From: Chitinophaga tropicalis
GTDB lineage: Bacteria > Bacteroidota > Bacteroidia > Chitinophagales > Chitinophagaceae
Reading direction: 5' to 3'
DNA length: 64,000 nt
NCBI RefSeq assembly: GCF_009758205.1
Contig: NZ_WRXN01000007.1
Span: 124,001-188,000 of the forward strand
Shown here one piece after another: positions 34,332 through 44,321 of the stretch (position 1 is the stretch's first letter; every line of letters starts with the position of its first letter). The position numbers and the translations under genes were made by a program. Under the pieces are notes generated by a model that did no database searches, was not told the origin of the DNA, and saw only the letters and a program-made list of their open reading frames with translations.

Positions 34332-35066
34332 TTACAAATTCAGCCACTGCTTAAACTCTTCTGCTCTTTCTTCACTCACTACTATATCGCCCGTTTCTGC
34401 AGGTGTAGGATTTAATGTGATGCGAACGCGATTCCTGGGAAGCCTGTGCATTTCTTTAATAGCAGTTATACTGATAATGAACTTGCGGTTGATGCGGAAA
34501 AAGTTTTCCGGTGGAAGCTGTGGCTCCAGGCTACCGATAGTTTCTTCAATAATATAACGTTGCTGGTCTCTGGTAATCATAAACAGGTATTTGTCTGACG
34601 CCATAAAATAGGCCACTTCCTCCATTTGGATGGTCCTGATCAGGTTCCCTATTTTAACCATAAAGCGGTTACGTAGCCTTCCTGCAACAGGAGGTGTAGC
34701 AGGAGCATTGGTTTGCCGGAGGGCAGACAGTTTGTTCAGGGCAGCCCTTACATCTGTTTCATCGAAAGGTTTCAGCAGGTAGTCAATGCCCTGGTGCTTA
34801 AACGCCTGAAGTGTATACTGGTCATAAGCAGTAGTGAATATAACGGGACATTTAACATTCACCTCACGGAAGATACCAAAGCTTTCGCCATCGCCCAGAT
34901 GTATATCCATGAAAATAAGATCCGGCTGATGCTGTCTCAGCCAGCTGACTGAAGCCGCTACAGTTTCCAGGCTGGCGGTGATCTCTATCTGCGGATCTAT
35001 ACGGCGCAGCATGTTTTGCAGGTTAGTGGATGCCAGCTCTTCGTCTTCAATAATTAATACCTTCAT
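34332..35066 (-). CDS. LytTR-family response regulator
   Basis: 244 residues. Receiver with acidic pair in LIIEDEE, phospho-acceptor in LIFMDIHLGDGE (Asp55), VIFTTAYDQ and LLKPFDE; LytTR domain ~140-244 (EEVAYFMASDKYLFMI, FFRINRKFIISITAIKEMH). Downstream of the SusCD/metalloprotease/kinase genes but separated from SusD by a strong hairpin, so it may be only partly co-transcribed. The Cache-type kinase at 42592 is its likely partner. Confidence 0.88.
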   Translation of the reverse strand: MKVLIIEDEELASTNLQNMLRRIDPQIEITASLETVAASVSWLRQHQPDLIFMDIHLGDGESFGIFREVNVKCPVIFTTAYDQYTLQAFKHQGIDYLLKPFDETDVRAALNKLSALRQTNAPATPPVAGRLRNRFMVKIGNLIRTIQMEEVAYFMASDKYLFMITRDQQRYIIEETIGSLEPQLPPENFFRINRKFIISITAIKEMHRLPRNRVRITLNPTPAETGDIVVSEERAEEFKQWLNL

Positions 35067-35111
35067 TCACCAGGTAGGTTAAGTTTTTATGAATGCCTGA
35101 CATACAAATAT

Positions 35112-35146
35112 AAAACTCCGGCCGGTAAATTACCGGCCGGAGTTTT
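35112..35146 (-). terminator. Terminator between SusD and response regulator genes
   Basis: A 16-bp perfect GC-rich stem (aaaactccggccggta / taccggccggagtttt) with a 3-nt loop; on the minus strand it ends in a T-rich run. Confidence 0.9.
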
Positions 35147-35181
35147 TAGCGTCTGTTACCTTATGTTGGCGGAAGGAGTTG

Positions 35182-36498
35182 CTACAGCAGATTAGGATTA
35201 TTGGCAATAGCGTCTTTAGGGAAACGGATCGTATACCTGGGATCGTTTTGCTGTAAGATGAAGGTTTCACTGCTATTACTGTGGGTGATGGAGGGCTGCC
35301 CATAACGGCGCAGGTCATACCAGCGATGGCCTTCCAATGCAAGCTCTCTTTCACGCTCTGCATATATTTCTTCCAGCAGTGGAGCTTTAGCCATTGTATT
35401 TATTCTTGTAGCCTCAGCCTGATACAGTGCAGGTTTCAGGCGTTTGGCCTTGAGGGCCAGGAGGCTTTGCCGGGCAAGAGCAATATCGTCAGTCTGAAGC
35501 GCAGCTTCTGCCTGTATAAGATAAAGCTCTCCGTTACGGAAGGAGATCTTCAGTGCGTCACTGTTACCTTTCAGGGATACATACTCGCCACCGGATTTAC
35601 TAAAATAAAGCGGGAAGCGGAGGTCATTCTCCTGGTCGTAGATACCCAGGAGGTGTTCTGAAACCATAGCAGCGCTGCGAAGGTCAAAGGCTTTCTCCAT
35701 CGACATAATGTTTTCAACAGAGAGATAGTGACTGGGTAAGCGGGAGGAAGTGTTCAGGTCCTCCAGTTCGCTGTTCAGCGTAAGAGCCTGTGTAGCTGCT
35801 TCCTGCGCCTGTGCCCATTCCCCTCTGAACTCTCTTACTCTTGCCAGTAGCGCCAGTGCGGCACGGGTGGTGAAACGGTAGTTCTTACCAGCGTCAAAGG
35901 TGGCGGTATTGAGTAACTGCCTGCCTGCGTCGATATCTGCCAATACCTGTGTGTATACAGCTTCAATAGTTGCCGGCGCATAGTTTTGTTCCAGGTCAAT
36001 TTTCAATGATAAGGGAATTCCGCGGTCAGTAGCTGCTGTTGCTTTATTGTATGGCTTAGCATAGAGGTTCAGCAGTTCAAAATGGGTATAGGCGCGCAGC
36101 AGGTAAGCTTCTCCTTTGATCTGCGCTGTTATATCTGTTTTGCCTGCTTCATTCTCTACTTCTGCAATTACATGATTGGCATTAAAGATGACTGTGTAAA
36201 AACCTATATAGGGAAACTGGAAAGTAACCGGGTCGGGGTTACCGTCTTTCCAGCTATAGATATCTTTCAGAGCCGGATAGTCTGTTGCCCATTCGTCCAG
36301 TACCAGTTCGTCTGTACGTACAGCCAGCAGTGACTTATGTGCAGGAAAGCTATTGTAAGCGGTGGTGAGCAGGGCTCTGAAATCGTCTGCCGTTTTAGGG
36401 ATAACACGGCCCACCGGTTCAATATCCAGGTATTTTTTACAGCTGGTCACGCCGGTCAGGAGTATAAAAGCTGCTATGATTTGTATGATCTTGTTCAT
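35182..36498 (-). CDS. SusD/RagB-family nutrient-binding outer membrane lipoprotein
   Basis: 438 residues. Lipoprotein signal ending LLTGVTSCKKYLD (Cys20), TPR-rich SusD fold, and the C-terminal family block RERELALEGHRWYDLRRYG. It forms the lid of the SusC transporter encoded 11 nt upstream. The ligand (glycan or peptide) is not evident; a neighbouring metalloprotease suggests peptides. Confidence 0.92.
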   Translation of the reverse strand: MNKIIQIIAAFILLTGVTSCKKYLDIEPVGRVIPKTADDFRALLTTAYNSFPAHKSLLAVRTDELVLDEWATDYPALKDIYSWKDGNPDPVTFQFPYIGFYTVIFNANHVIAEVENEAGKTDITAQIKGEAYLLRAYTHFELLNLYAKPYNKATAATDRGIPLSLKIDLEQNYAPATIEAVYTQVLADIDAGRQLLNTATFDAGKNYRFTTRAALALLARVREFRGEWAQAQEAATQALTLNSELEDLNTSSRLPSHYLSVENIMSMEKAFDLRSAAMVSEHLLGIYDQENDLRFPLYFSKSGGEYVSLKGNSDALKISFRNGELYLIQAEAALQTDDIALARQSLLALKAKRLKPALYQAEATRINTMAKAPLLEEIYAERERELALEGHRWYDLRRYGQPSITHSNSSETFILQQNDPRYTIRFPKDAIANNPNLL

Positions 36499-36509
36499 AA
36501 TGTTTTTGA

Positions 36510-39500
36510 TTAAAAGGTGGCGTTCAATCCAAAAGCAATACTTCTGGTAATGGGCTGAGCATAGATATTACCGTATGTTTCCGGATCAAAATACCCATCG
36601 TAATTGCTGCCAAACACAAAAGGATTCCTTGCTTCTACAGACAGTCTCAGTCCACTGGATCTTATTCTGCCGGCAATGTTTGCAGGCAGTGTATATCCCA
36701 GGCGGATACTATTGATACGCACGTAGCTTATTTTTTTAGCAAAGATGTCCAGTTGCCTGTAGGAGTTTGCAGGGTCCTGTCCGTTCATCCAGAGATAAGC
36801 CATCCACCGGTCTCCGTTATAACTTTCTTTACCGAATGCAGGGGGCAGACCGTTCAGTGATCTCGTATAATTCAAGCCCCTATCCAAAGCCGCAGGATTG
36901 TAAGCTGGTGTGCGCTGACGCCACTGGTCCAGGTTAAACAGGGCTGATATAGCCAGGTCAAAGCCTCTCAGGCGGAAGCGGTTGGTCAGGCCTCCGGTAA
37001 ACTTAGGGTCGGTATCGCCTGCATAAGTGAATAAGCTTTGATATGCTTTAGGCGTAAGACGTGTGCTCAACAATTCGCGTGGGAAAATGTCTGCATAAGG
37101 ATCGTACAGCTGGTAGAATTCTTCCAGGGAAAGGGTCTTGTCTCCCTGACGGAATTGGGGAATGCCGTTAGCATCCAGCCCTGCGGTCTGCAATACAAAG
37201 AGTGCATTGACAGGGTAGCCTTCTTTGGAGGGCATAAAATCGCTGGCGCGTACCTTTTGTCTTTCCACTCTGCTTTTGTTGTGGGCGATATTGAAATCGG
37301 TCCACCACTGAAAACGGCGGGTGCTGATATTCCTGGTAGAAATGCTCAGTTCAAGGCCTTTATTGGAGATACGGGCGAAGTTGGAACTGGTATATTCAAA
37401 GCCATTTTCCAGTTGCAGCGCTTCGGTACCGATCAGGTCTTTGCTTTTCCTGTTATAATAATCGAAGGTTACCTGGATAGCATTGTTCAGCAGTCCCAGG
37501 TCCAGGCCTGCGTTAAAAGTGCTTGTCTTTTCCCATCTCAGTTTATTGTTGGGTGGACTTGTCACGATAATGCCTGTTTCGCTATTGCCTGGCAATATGG
37601 TTGTATTACCATAGGTACCGATGATATAGGGCGAGGTATTCTTGTCGATGTTGCCCTGAAGACCATAAGAGCTGCGTACACGGAGGTTCGAGATCCAGTC
37701 CACGTTCTTCATGAACCTTTCTTCAGAAGCGTTCCAGGCGCCTGATATGGAGTAGATCGGCAGGTATTTGTACTTAGGATCTACTCCAAACAGGTCTGAA
37801 CCGTCATAACGGAGACTTCCGTACACGGTGTATCTACGGTCGTAGGTATAGGACAGGGTGGCGTAAGCCGAAGCAAATGCGTTTTCTACAAAGGCTTTGC
37901 GATAAGCGCGGAAATTGGCATTGTTGGCCATGTCTGCATTCGGGAAGACAATGTTCTGGGTGGTCATTGTGCGCTCATCATAACCAAAGCCTTTGCTATA
38001 GATATCGGTATTTTTATTTCTTCTCAGTTCAGAGCCCAGCAAGGCGTCAACTTCATGTTTACTGTTAAATACCTTATTGTATTCAACAATATTTTTCCAG
38101 TTGTACTGGAAGAAAGAAGTGTTTTGGTTCTGAATGGTACCACCTGTGGGCAGAAAATACTCATACCGGCGTGTAGTGGAGTTATAGTACCGGGTAGACT
38201 CTTTCAGTTTGCGCAGGAAGTAGGAGTTAACACCGGCGTATTGTTCGATACCGGTTTCATCAAACTGAAGGCCTAACTCGGACCGTACTTTCAGCCCCGG
38301 CAGTACCTTATAGCTGGCGGTGAACAATCCTTTCAGGCTGTTATTTTTCAGTGTATACCTGGTGTTCTCTCTTTCTTCAATAATGTTGAAGGGAATATAT
38401 ACATCGCCGGAAAGGTTGCTGGTGCCGAAAATATCCTGGTCATACATAAAGTTGCCATTGGCATCCTTTACAGTGAGATAAGGATTCACGTTGCGGGAGT
38501 AACGGGAAGGACTTGTATAGGCATCTACTTCGGTGAGATAATTCTTACGGTCTGATCTTGCCCCGAACAGGGCTGCTCCGAAGCTCAGCCTGGGAGAAAT
38601 ATTAAAATCTGTTTTCAGTGTGACATTATAACGTTTCAGGCCGGTTCCAATGGTGGTACCTTTTTCGTCATAATAGCCGCCGGAGAAATAATAGTTCACC
38701 TGGTCGCTGCCACCAGATAGGTTAAGGCCGTATTGCTGGTTCACAGCGGTCTGGTAAAGTTCTTTGTTCCAGTCGGTATTATTCTGCCGCAATGCGTTAA
38801 TGGCTTGTTGGGTGGGGGTGCTAAGACTGTTAAAACCTCCTGTCCTGAAGTTTGACAGCTCGTCAGCCTTATTCAATATCCTGGCAATGGCGCCCTGGTT
38901 GTCACGATAGGTTAGGTTAGGATCTGCCGCCAGTGCCAGTTCAAAGTCTACTTTCTCACTTGCATTCATCAAGTTCAGTTTACTGAAATCGGGGCGTTCG
39001 GCAATGAAGGTATTGGAGCTGAAGCTTACGGATACAGGCCCTTTTTTTCCCTTTTTGGTGGTAATGACAATGACGCCGTTGGATGCACGTGCACCGTAAA
39101 TAGCGGTAGCTGCAGCATCTTTCAGTACAGTGATGTCTGCGATATCGTCAGGGTTCAGTCCGGCAATAGGAAGGTTACGTAACTGGTCTATATTGTTCTT
39201 GTCATAATCCAGCGGCAGGTTGGTGCCTTCCAGGGGAATGCCGTCCAGTATCCATAGCGGATCTTGTCCGGTCAGCGATGCGGTACCGCGGATCCTGATC
39301 TTAGGGGCGGCATTAGGGCCTCCATTCAGGCTGGTCAAAGCCACACCTGCTATCTGGCCTTCCAGCATCTGGTCAACCCCTGACACGCCTGTTTGGCGGA
39401 TCTTATCATAATCTACCTTTGCTGCAGAGGTAGTGTTCTTACGGCGGGATATACCGGTATAACCGTTTACGATAACGGCGCCCAGCATGTTATTGTCGCC

Positions 39501-39854
39501 ACTCAGGCGGATAGTCACGCCTTTTTTACTGGCAATGTTCACCAGCAGGGTGTTAAACCCGATACAGCTCACTTTCAGATAAGTGGTACCGGCCGGCACT
39601 TTCAGGCTGAAATGGCCATCAGCATCAGTTACCGCCCCAATTACCGAGTTTTGGATCACATTAGCTCCTGCCTGTTCTCCGACAGGTGGTTTATCAATAA
39701 ACACAGAGGCGCCAGGTATAGGTTTACCATTCTCTTCTGACAACACCTGTCCCGTGATGGTTGTCAGGTCCTGAGCAAAGCCGGTAGAGATGCTTACCAG
39801 CGGTAGAAGCAGGAATAATAATAGTCTGCACATTTTTGATAGAAGTCTGCACAT
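36510..39854 (-). CDS. SusC/RagA-family TonB-linked outer membrane transporter
   Basis: 1114 residues. Signal peptide, carboxypeptidase-regulatory domain (~30-110), plug domain with GVSGVDQMLEGQIAGVALTS, the SusC signature block LNPDDIADITVLKDAAATAI and ASNGVIVITTKKG, then a beta-barrel to the end. It pumps substrate across the outer membrane using TonB energy. The coding start has a 21-nt tandem duplication giving two ATGs (39854 and 39833); either could be used. Confidence 0.93.
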   Translation of the reverse strand: MCRLLSKMCRLLLFLLLPLVSISTGFAQDLTTITGQVLSEENGKPIPGASVFIDKPPVGEQAGANVIQNSVIGAVTDADGHFSLKVPAGTTYLKVSCIGFNTLLVNIASKKGVTIRLSGDNNMLGAVIVNGYTGISRRKNTTSAAKVDYDKIRQTGVSGVDQMLEGQIAGVALTSLNGGPNAAPKIRIRGTASLTGQDPLWILDGIPLEGTNLPLDYDKNNIDQLRNLPIAGLNPDDIADITVLKDAAATAIYGARASNGVIVITTKKGKKGPVSVSFSSNTFIAERPDFSKLNLMNASEKVDFELALAADPNLTYRDNQGAIARILNKADELSNFRTGGFNSLSTPTQQAINALRQNNTDWNKELYQTAVNQQYGLNLSGGSDQVNYYFSGGYYDEKGTTIGTGLKRYNVTLKTDFNISPRLSFGAALFGARSDRKNYLTEVDAYTSPSRYSRNVNPYLTVKDANGNFMYDQDIFGTSNLSGDVYIPFNIIEERENTRYTLKNNSLKGLFTASYKVLPGLKVRSELGLQFDETGIEQYAGVNSYFLRKLKESTRYYNSTTRRYEYFLPTGGTIQNQNTSFFQYNWKNIVEYNKVFNSKHEVDALLGSELRRNKNTDIYSKGFGYDERTMTTQNIVFPNADMANNANFRAYRKAFVENAFASAYATLSYTYDRRYTVYGSLRYDGSDLFGVDPKYKYLPIYSISGAWNASEERFMKNVDWISNLRVRSSYGLQGNIDKNTSPYIIGTYGNTTILPGNSETGIIVTSPPNNKLRWEKTSTFNAGLDLGLLNNAIQVTFDYYNRKSKDLIGTEALQLENGFEYTSSNFARISNKGLELSISTRNISTRRFQWWTDFNIAHNKSRVERQKVRASDFMPSKEGYPVNALFVLQTAGLDANGIPQFRQGDKTLSLEEFYQLYDPYADIFPRELLSTRLTPKAYQSLFTYAGDTDPKFTGGLTNRFRLRGFDLAISALFNLDQWRQRTPAYNPAALDRGLNYTRSLNGLPPAFGKESYNGDRWMAYLWMNGQDPANSYRQLDIFAKKISYVRINSIRLGYTLPANIAGRIRSSGLRLSVEARNPFVFGSNYDGYFDPETYGNIYAQPITRSIAFGLNATF

Positions 39855-39859
39855 TTTTG
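39823..39859. repeat. 21-nt-spaced direct repeat at the SusC start
   Basis: The 16-mer agtctgcacatttttg occurs at 39823-39838 and 39844-39859. Spacing is exactly 21 nt, so the duplication keeps frame and creates a second start codon. Confidence 0.85.
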
Positions 39860-39874
39860 CAAGATTATGAATAG

Positions 39875-42484
39875 TTATGGTTGATTCAACTGTAAATGTT
39901 GTCTGATACGTAAAATCAGGTCCAGATAATGATTCCGCGTATCTGTATCTCCTTTGTCCCTGTTTCGTTCCAGCACCTGCAGTATGGCGTACAGTTCACC
40001 TCTTTTGGCGGCAGCCACTCCTGAGGTTCTTGTCATAGCGGTTACATAAATATTCCGCAATGAAGTGGCTTCGGCTTTCTCTCCAAAGGCTCGGGGAGTA
40101 AGGTCACAAAGCTGAGGCAGATTGCCTGGTTGATTATGTCCCTGTATATTTAACGTTGCTGCAGGTGTCAGTGCTTTTTTGCTGATCTTCTCCATCATCT
40201 TATCAGCGCTTACGATCAGGGCATCCACATAATTTTGCTGTGTCAGTCTTTCGTTGAGCGAGAGTGACCGTCCCATTATAGTGGGTGTGAATACGGTCTT
40301 CCGGCAGGCTGACAGTAAGTCTGAGACTGTAAATACTGCCTGTTTGCCATAGATAGATTCCATTTCCAGCATGCGTAGCAACCTTTCGTCGTTCAGCAGG
40401 CTGTAAAGCAAGCCATACTGCTGTTCACGTTTCATGTCGTAAGGGCCATATTCAAATGGGCCCAGCGGTGTATCTTTTACTGCAAAACTGTTTCCCAGTA
40501 TGGCGGCATTGAACAGCCATTCAGGTATAGTGAACAAATGTTTTATGAGGAAATTCAGCGCCTGCTGCTGCGTGTTTTTCGGAACAGGTGTATAAGCTTT
40601 CTTTCCATCGCCCTGTACCGGATGCTCCAGATAGTAGCCACCAATATTGGCTATTACATGGTCATTGTAAGTATTCCATTGCCAGATGGCCGCCATATAC
40701 AATTTACCCGCCTGGTAATAAGTTTCTCCGGGAGCGGTAGTCCATTCGCTTATTTGTGGTATCAGCCGCCGGAGGTTCCGGAGACCGTATTCGCCCGCCT
40801 TCATGGCATTATCTCCCAGGTCTTCAGATTGTGACCTGGGGTCAATGATATTCTGGCCGCTTTGCTGTTCACCGTAATGATAGAGTGGGTCGTGTGCATG
40901 TGCAGCAATCCACTGCTGTTGTATCTTCAACGCCTGCCAGGCAGAAGTGGTATCGCCCAGCCAGCGGTAGCCCCAGGCAATGGCATAGCGGTCATATACC
41001 CCTATGCTGGGCGTAATAGCGGTTACCTGATCTTCCGGCTGAGCTATATAATTAAACCGGGCATAATCCATAATAGAAGGTGCTGTACCTCCCATGCGTG
41101 CTGTAAAGCTGCGTGAACGGAGGGAGTCTACAGGGAAGGCTGCCGAAGCGCCCATATTGTGTTTCAACCCTAAAGTATGACCGATCTCGTGTGCGGCTAC
41201 AAAGCGGATGGCATTGCCCATTTGCTCTACGCTAAACTCGTTCTTCCTGGCTCCGGTGTCAATGATGCCGGTTTGTATGCGCATCCAGTACTGAAGAGAG
41301 GTCATCACGTTATGCCACCAGATAACGTCGGATTCCAGGATCTCGCCGGAGCGGGGATCTACAACGGCAGGGCCCATGGCATTCGATTTTGGGGAAGCTG
41401 CATAGGTCACTACGGAGTAACGTACATCATCCCCGTCAAAATCGGCGGTGTCTGTTACCAGCCTGGCTTGTATAGCATTCTTAAAACCAGCAGCTTCAAA
41501 CGCTTTCTGCCAGTCGTTGATGCCAGCCATAATATATGGTCTCCATTGTGAAGGAGTAGATGGATCTATATAAAAAATGATAGGCCGGGCGGGTTCTACC
41601 AATACACCCGACAGGTATTGGGAACGCTCTTCAGTCCTGGGCTCGAGCCGCCAGCGGGTAATCAGTTCACGATGTTCCATTTTCTGCTGAGTATCAGAGA
41701 AATACCAACGTGGAGTAGTAAAGAAACCTATGCGATTATCGGCAAAACGTGGCTGCATCGGCTTTTCCGGTAACAGTAGCAGGTTGGTTGTTACCTCAAC
41801 GCTCACAGCGATAGTGTTTTGTCCTTCCGTTACAGAAGTGCTGAGCAGCGACCGCACCACTACATTCTGCGGAAAGCTTTTAATATGTTCGATGCCTGAG
41901 AGGGAGGTTTTGGGGCTTGTACCAAGGCCAATATCTGTAAAAACATCATTAAAGCTTTTCTCCGACCCGTCGAACACTTTATTCACTTTGACCACTACAG
42001 CGGAAGAGTCGGGGTTATAAGCTTCTACTTTGAAGTTTTCGATTACAGAACCGATGAAATTATCTTTTACCGATTGGGCAATGGCGTCATGTGCAGGCGC
42101 TTCAGCCTGTGGTACAATCGTTTTTACCCATACCGTACTTCCTTTGCCATTCAGGCTAAAGCGGATAACCTTATTGTTGGTATTCATTCCTTTGTTAATC
42201 CCCGCTTCATTAATGGCTATGGGTACAGCGGAAATTTTGTTGACCAGCAGAAAGTCTTTCTCCATCAATGAGAGGGGTATCTCAAAGTAATAATCTGTTT
42301 CGGACTGATGTATCTTAAAGAGCCCTTCTGACGTTTTGGCCTTCTTCAGCAATGACTGATAGCTCTTCTCTGTATTTTTCCGTGTACTATCCCTGGTATC
42401 TTTGAGTGGTGTGTCCTGAGCCTGCAGACCTGATATTAAAAAGCAGTATAAGGCAGTTATAAGCGAAATCTTTCCCCAAATCAT
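39875..42484 (-). CDS. Zinc-dependent metalloprotease (DUF5117/DUF4953 type)
   Basis: About 870 residues. I chose the ATG at 42484 because a GGAGG sits just before it; an in-frame ATG at 42502 adds six residues before the hydrophobic signal (ends SGLQAQ). The zinc site HEIGHTLGLKHNM is a full metzincin HExxHxxGxxH. Flanking domains match the long Bacteroidota secreted proteases. It lies 20 nt before the SusC gene, so the unit is probably a peptide or protein utilisation locus. Confidence 0.88.
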   Translation of the reverse strand: MIWGKISLITALYCFLISGLQAQDTPLKDTRDSTRKNTEKSYQSLLKKAKTSEGLFKIHQSETDYYFEIPLSLMEKDFLLVNKISAVPIAINEAGINKGMNTNNKVIRFSLNGKGSTVWVKTIVPQAEAPAHDAIAQSVKDNFIGSVIENFKVEAYNPDSSAVVVKVNKVFDGSEKSFNDVFTDIGLGTSPKTSLSGIEHIKSFPQNVVVRSLLSTSVTEGQNTIAVSVEVTTNLLLLPEKPMQPRFADNRIGFFTTPRWYFSDTQQKMEHRELITRWRLEPRTEERSQYLSGVLVEPARPIIFYIDPSTPSQWRPYIMAGINDWQKAFEAAGFKNAIQARLVTDTADFDGDDVRYSVVTYAASPKSNAMGPAVVDPRSGEILESDVIWWHNVMTSLQYWMRIQTGIIDTGARKNEFSVEQMGNAIRFVAAHEIGHTLGLKHNMGASAAFPVDSLRSRSFTARMGGTAPSIMDYARFNYIAQPEDQVTAITPSIGVYDRYAIAWGYRWLGDTTSAWQALKIQQQWIAAHAHDPLYHYGEQQSGQNIIDPRSQSEDLGDNAMKAGEYGLRNLRRLIPQISEWTTAPGETYYQAGKLYMAAIWQWNTYNDHVIANIGGYYLEHPVQGDGKKAYTPVPKNTQQQALNFLIKHLFTIPEWLFNAAILGNSFAVKDTPLGPFEYGPYDMKREQQYGLLYSLLNDERLLRMLEMESIYGKQAVFTVSDLLSACRKTVFTPTIMGRSLSLNERLTQQNYVDALIVSADKMMEKISKKALTPAATLNIQGHNQPGNLPQLCDLTPRAFGEKAEATSLRNIYVTAMTRTSGVAAAKRGELYAILQVLERNRDKGDTDTRNHYLDLILRIRQHLQLNQP

Positions 42485-42591
42485 AACCTCCAAAATGGTC
42501 ATTATCCGGGAAAAAGGTATGCCTGGAGCGATGAACTGGCGGCTTCAGAGGAGTGAAAGTGCAGTTTTGCAGAGTGAAATTTCCGGGAAGG

Positions 42592-44190
42592 TTATTTGCT
42601 GGCAGGCAATACAGGCAGGTAACATTTAAAATAGCTTCCTTCCACGCCATAGCGGAACTGCTGGTTTCCCAGGTAACTATAAATGCTTTGCAGGTAATAC
42701 AATCCCTGGTTGCCTGATCCTTTTACATCTTTACGTAATTGCAGGTTATTGGTTATTACGATATGATCGTCTTCGCTTTGTATACTGATCTGCAACGGCA
42801 TTTCTTTAGAAACGATATTGTGCTTTACCGCATTTTCGATCAGGGTCTGGAGACTTACAAAAGGGACCTGCCGCTGCATGTGCTCATCTGAAATCTGTAT
42901 TTCCAGTGGCGCCAGCGCCTGGCCGAACCTGATCTTCAACAGGAAGAAATATTCATTGGCGAAATGCAGTTCGGCAGCTACAGTGGTTAATTTGTCAGGA
43001 TAAGCATCCAGCACATAGCGGTATACATGGGAAAGTTTCATTACAAAGGACTTAGCCAGCTCCGGCGATTGCTCTATTAAAGCATTCAGAGAGTTCAGTG
43101 AGTTGAACAGGAAATGCGGGTCTACTTTATCTTTCAAAGTATTCAGCTGTAACAGCGCATTGTGTTTCTGCTGTTTTTCGGCTATCAGTCCCAGTGTTTG
43201 TTTTTCTGCCAGCAGCTCCTTCCGTGTGAGCTCTGCCTGCTGGCGCAGCACAAATTCTTTCTGCCATTTTGTTTGCGCCCAGGCAATGAGGGCAAGTATG
43301 ATAATGCCGGTGGATATGAAGAGCAGGAGCATGTATTTCTCTATCGCTTTCACATCTTCATCTACAGCCAGCAGTGGTGTATCTACTACCAGGGTCCATT
43401 GTGTGCCCGCCAGTTGCAATGGGGTGTAATACCGTAATACAGGCAGTTGCAGGTAAGATGAGGTGACGGTTTCATAACTGGTAATACTATCTCCCAGCCG
43501 CTTTCTTCCTGAGACGGGAAGCGATGTAGTCAGCATCTTCTCTCCTATCAGCTGTTCTTCGGGATGTGATATATACACGCCCTGCTGGTCTGTGATAAAG
43601 GCATAGGCCCTGCCGGTAGTATCTACGCTCCATAGATGGTGTTGCAGTTGCCGGAGGTTTATATCCAGCCCTGCTATCAAGACAGATGAATCTGCCAGTT
43701 GATACTTTGAGATAGTCAGCCAGTGCAGGGAGTCTGCGATGTTGACAATAGCGTTACTATTGCTGCCCGATGCAGCCAGCAGTTGGAGCTGGTATTGCTG
43801 CAATGGCAGATGTTCATAGTGATCACCCTGTTTGCGTACAGCACTTTGGAGTGTGTCCTGCCCATTAACCAGGATATAAAAGCCATCATTGATATATGGG
43901 TGATTGAGCAGCAGGGCTTCAACAGAAGGCAGGTTTTGCTGAAGTGCTGTTTTGTTGGGTAACTGCTTTACTACAGGTGCGATATCATCCAATCCTTTCA
44001 GGAAGCTATGGAATTCGTTCTTTATGACCGTAGATTTCAGTTGATAAACCTTTGTAGCCATGTCAATACTGATTTGCCGCGTACGTTTACCGGATTGCAC
44101 AGATATGAAGATGCCTATAATGGCAAAGCAGATGAATATCAGAATACCTGTGATAATAAAATATCTTGACCTGTAGATCTCCGGGAGCAT
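42592..44190 (-). CDS. Cache-domain sensor histidine kinase (LytS/His_kinase type)
   Basis: 532 residues. Two membrane helices (about 10-30 and 285-305) bracket a ~250-residue periplasmic Cache-like sensor (YAFITDQQGVYISHPEEQLIG). The cytosolic part has DPHFLFNSLNSL with phospho-acceptor His and the N-box LIENAVKHN, ending in a LytS-type ATPase fold. It opens the metalloprotease/SusCD unit and likely signals to the LytTR regulator at 34332, about 7 kb away. Confidence 0.88.
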   Translation of the reverse strand: MLPEIYRSRYFIITGILIFICFAIIGIFISVQSGKRTRQISIDMATKVYQLKSTVIKNEFHSFLKGLDDIAPVVKQLPNKTALQQNLPSVEALLLNHPYINDGFYILVNGQDTLQSAVRKQGDHYEHLPLQQYQLQLLAASGSNSNAIVNIADSLHWLTISKYQLADSSVLIAGLDINLRQLQHHLWSVDTTGRAYAFITDQQGVYISHPEEQLIGEKMLTTSLPVSGRKRLGDSITSYETVTSSYLQLPVLRYYTPLQLAGTQWTLVVDTPLLAVDEDVKAIEKYMLLLFISTGIIILALIAWAQTKWQKEFVLRQQAELTRKELLAEKQTLGLIAEKQQKHNALLQLNTLKDKVDPHFLFNSLNSLNALIEQSPELAKSFVMKLSHVYRYVLDAYPDKLTTVAAELHFANEYFFLLKIRFGQALAPLEIQISDEHMQRQVPFVSLQTLIENAVKHNIVSKEMPLQISIQSEDDHIVITNNLQLRKDVKGSGNQGLYYLQSIYSYLGNQQFRYGVEGSYFKCYLPVLPASK

Positions 44191-44321
44191 GTTTATTTAA
44201 TTGTACCTAACTTCCGGACAAAAATAAAGCCTGTAAATCAGAAATTTGCAGTTTCTGTTGATCTGCCTCCAATTCCACTTAAATTATTATCTTCCGCAGA
44301 CATTTAATCCACCTCTCTCCC

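Noticed and set aside
37038..37745. 235-codon plus-strand frame opposite SusC
   Set aside because: Antisense shadow of a clear SusC gene.
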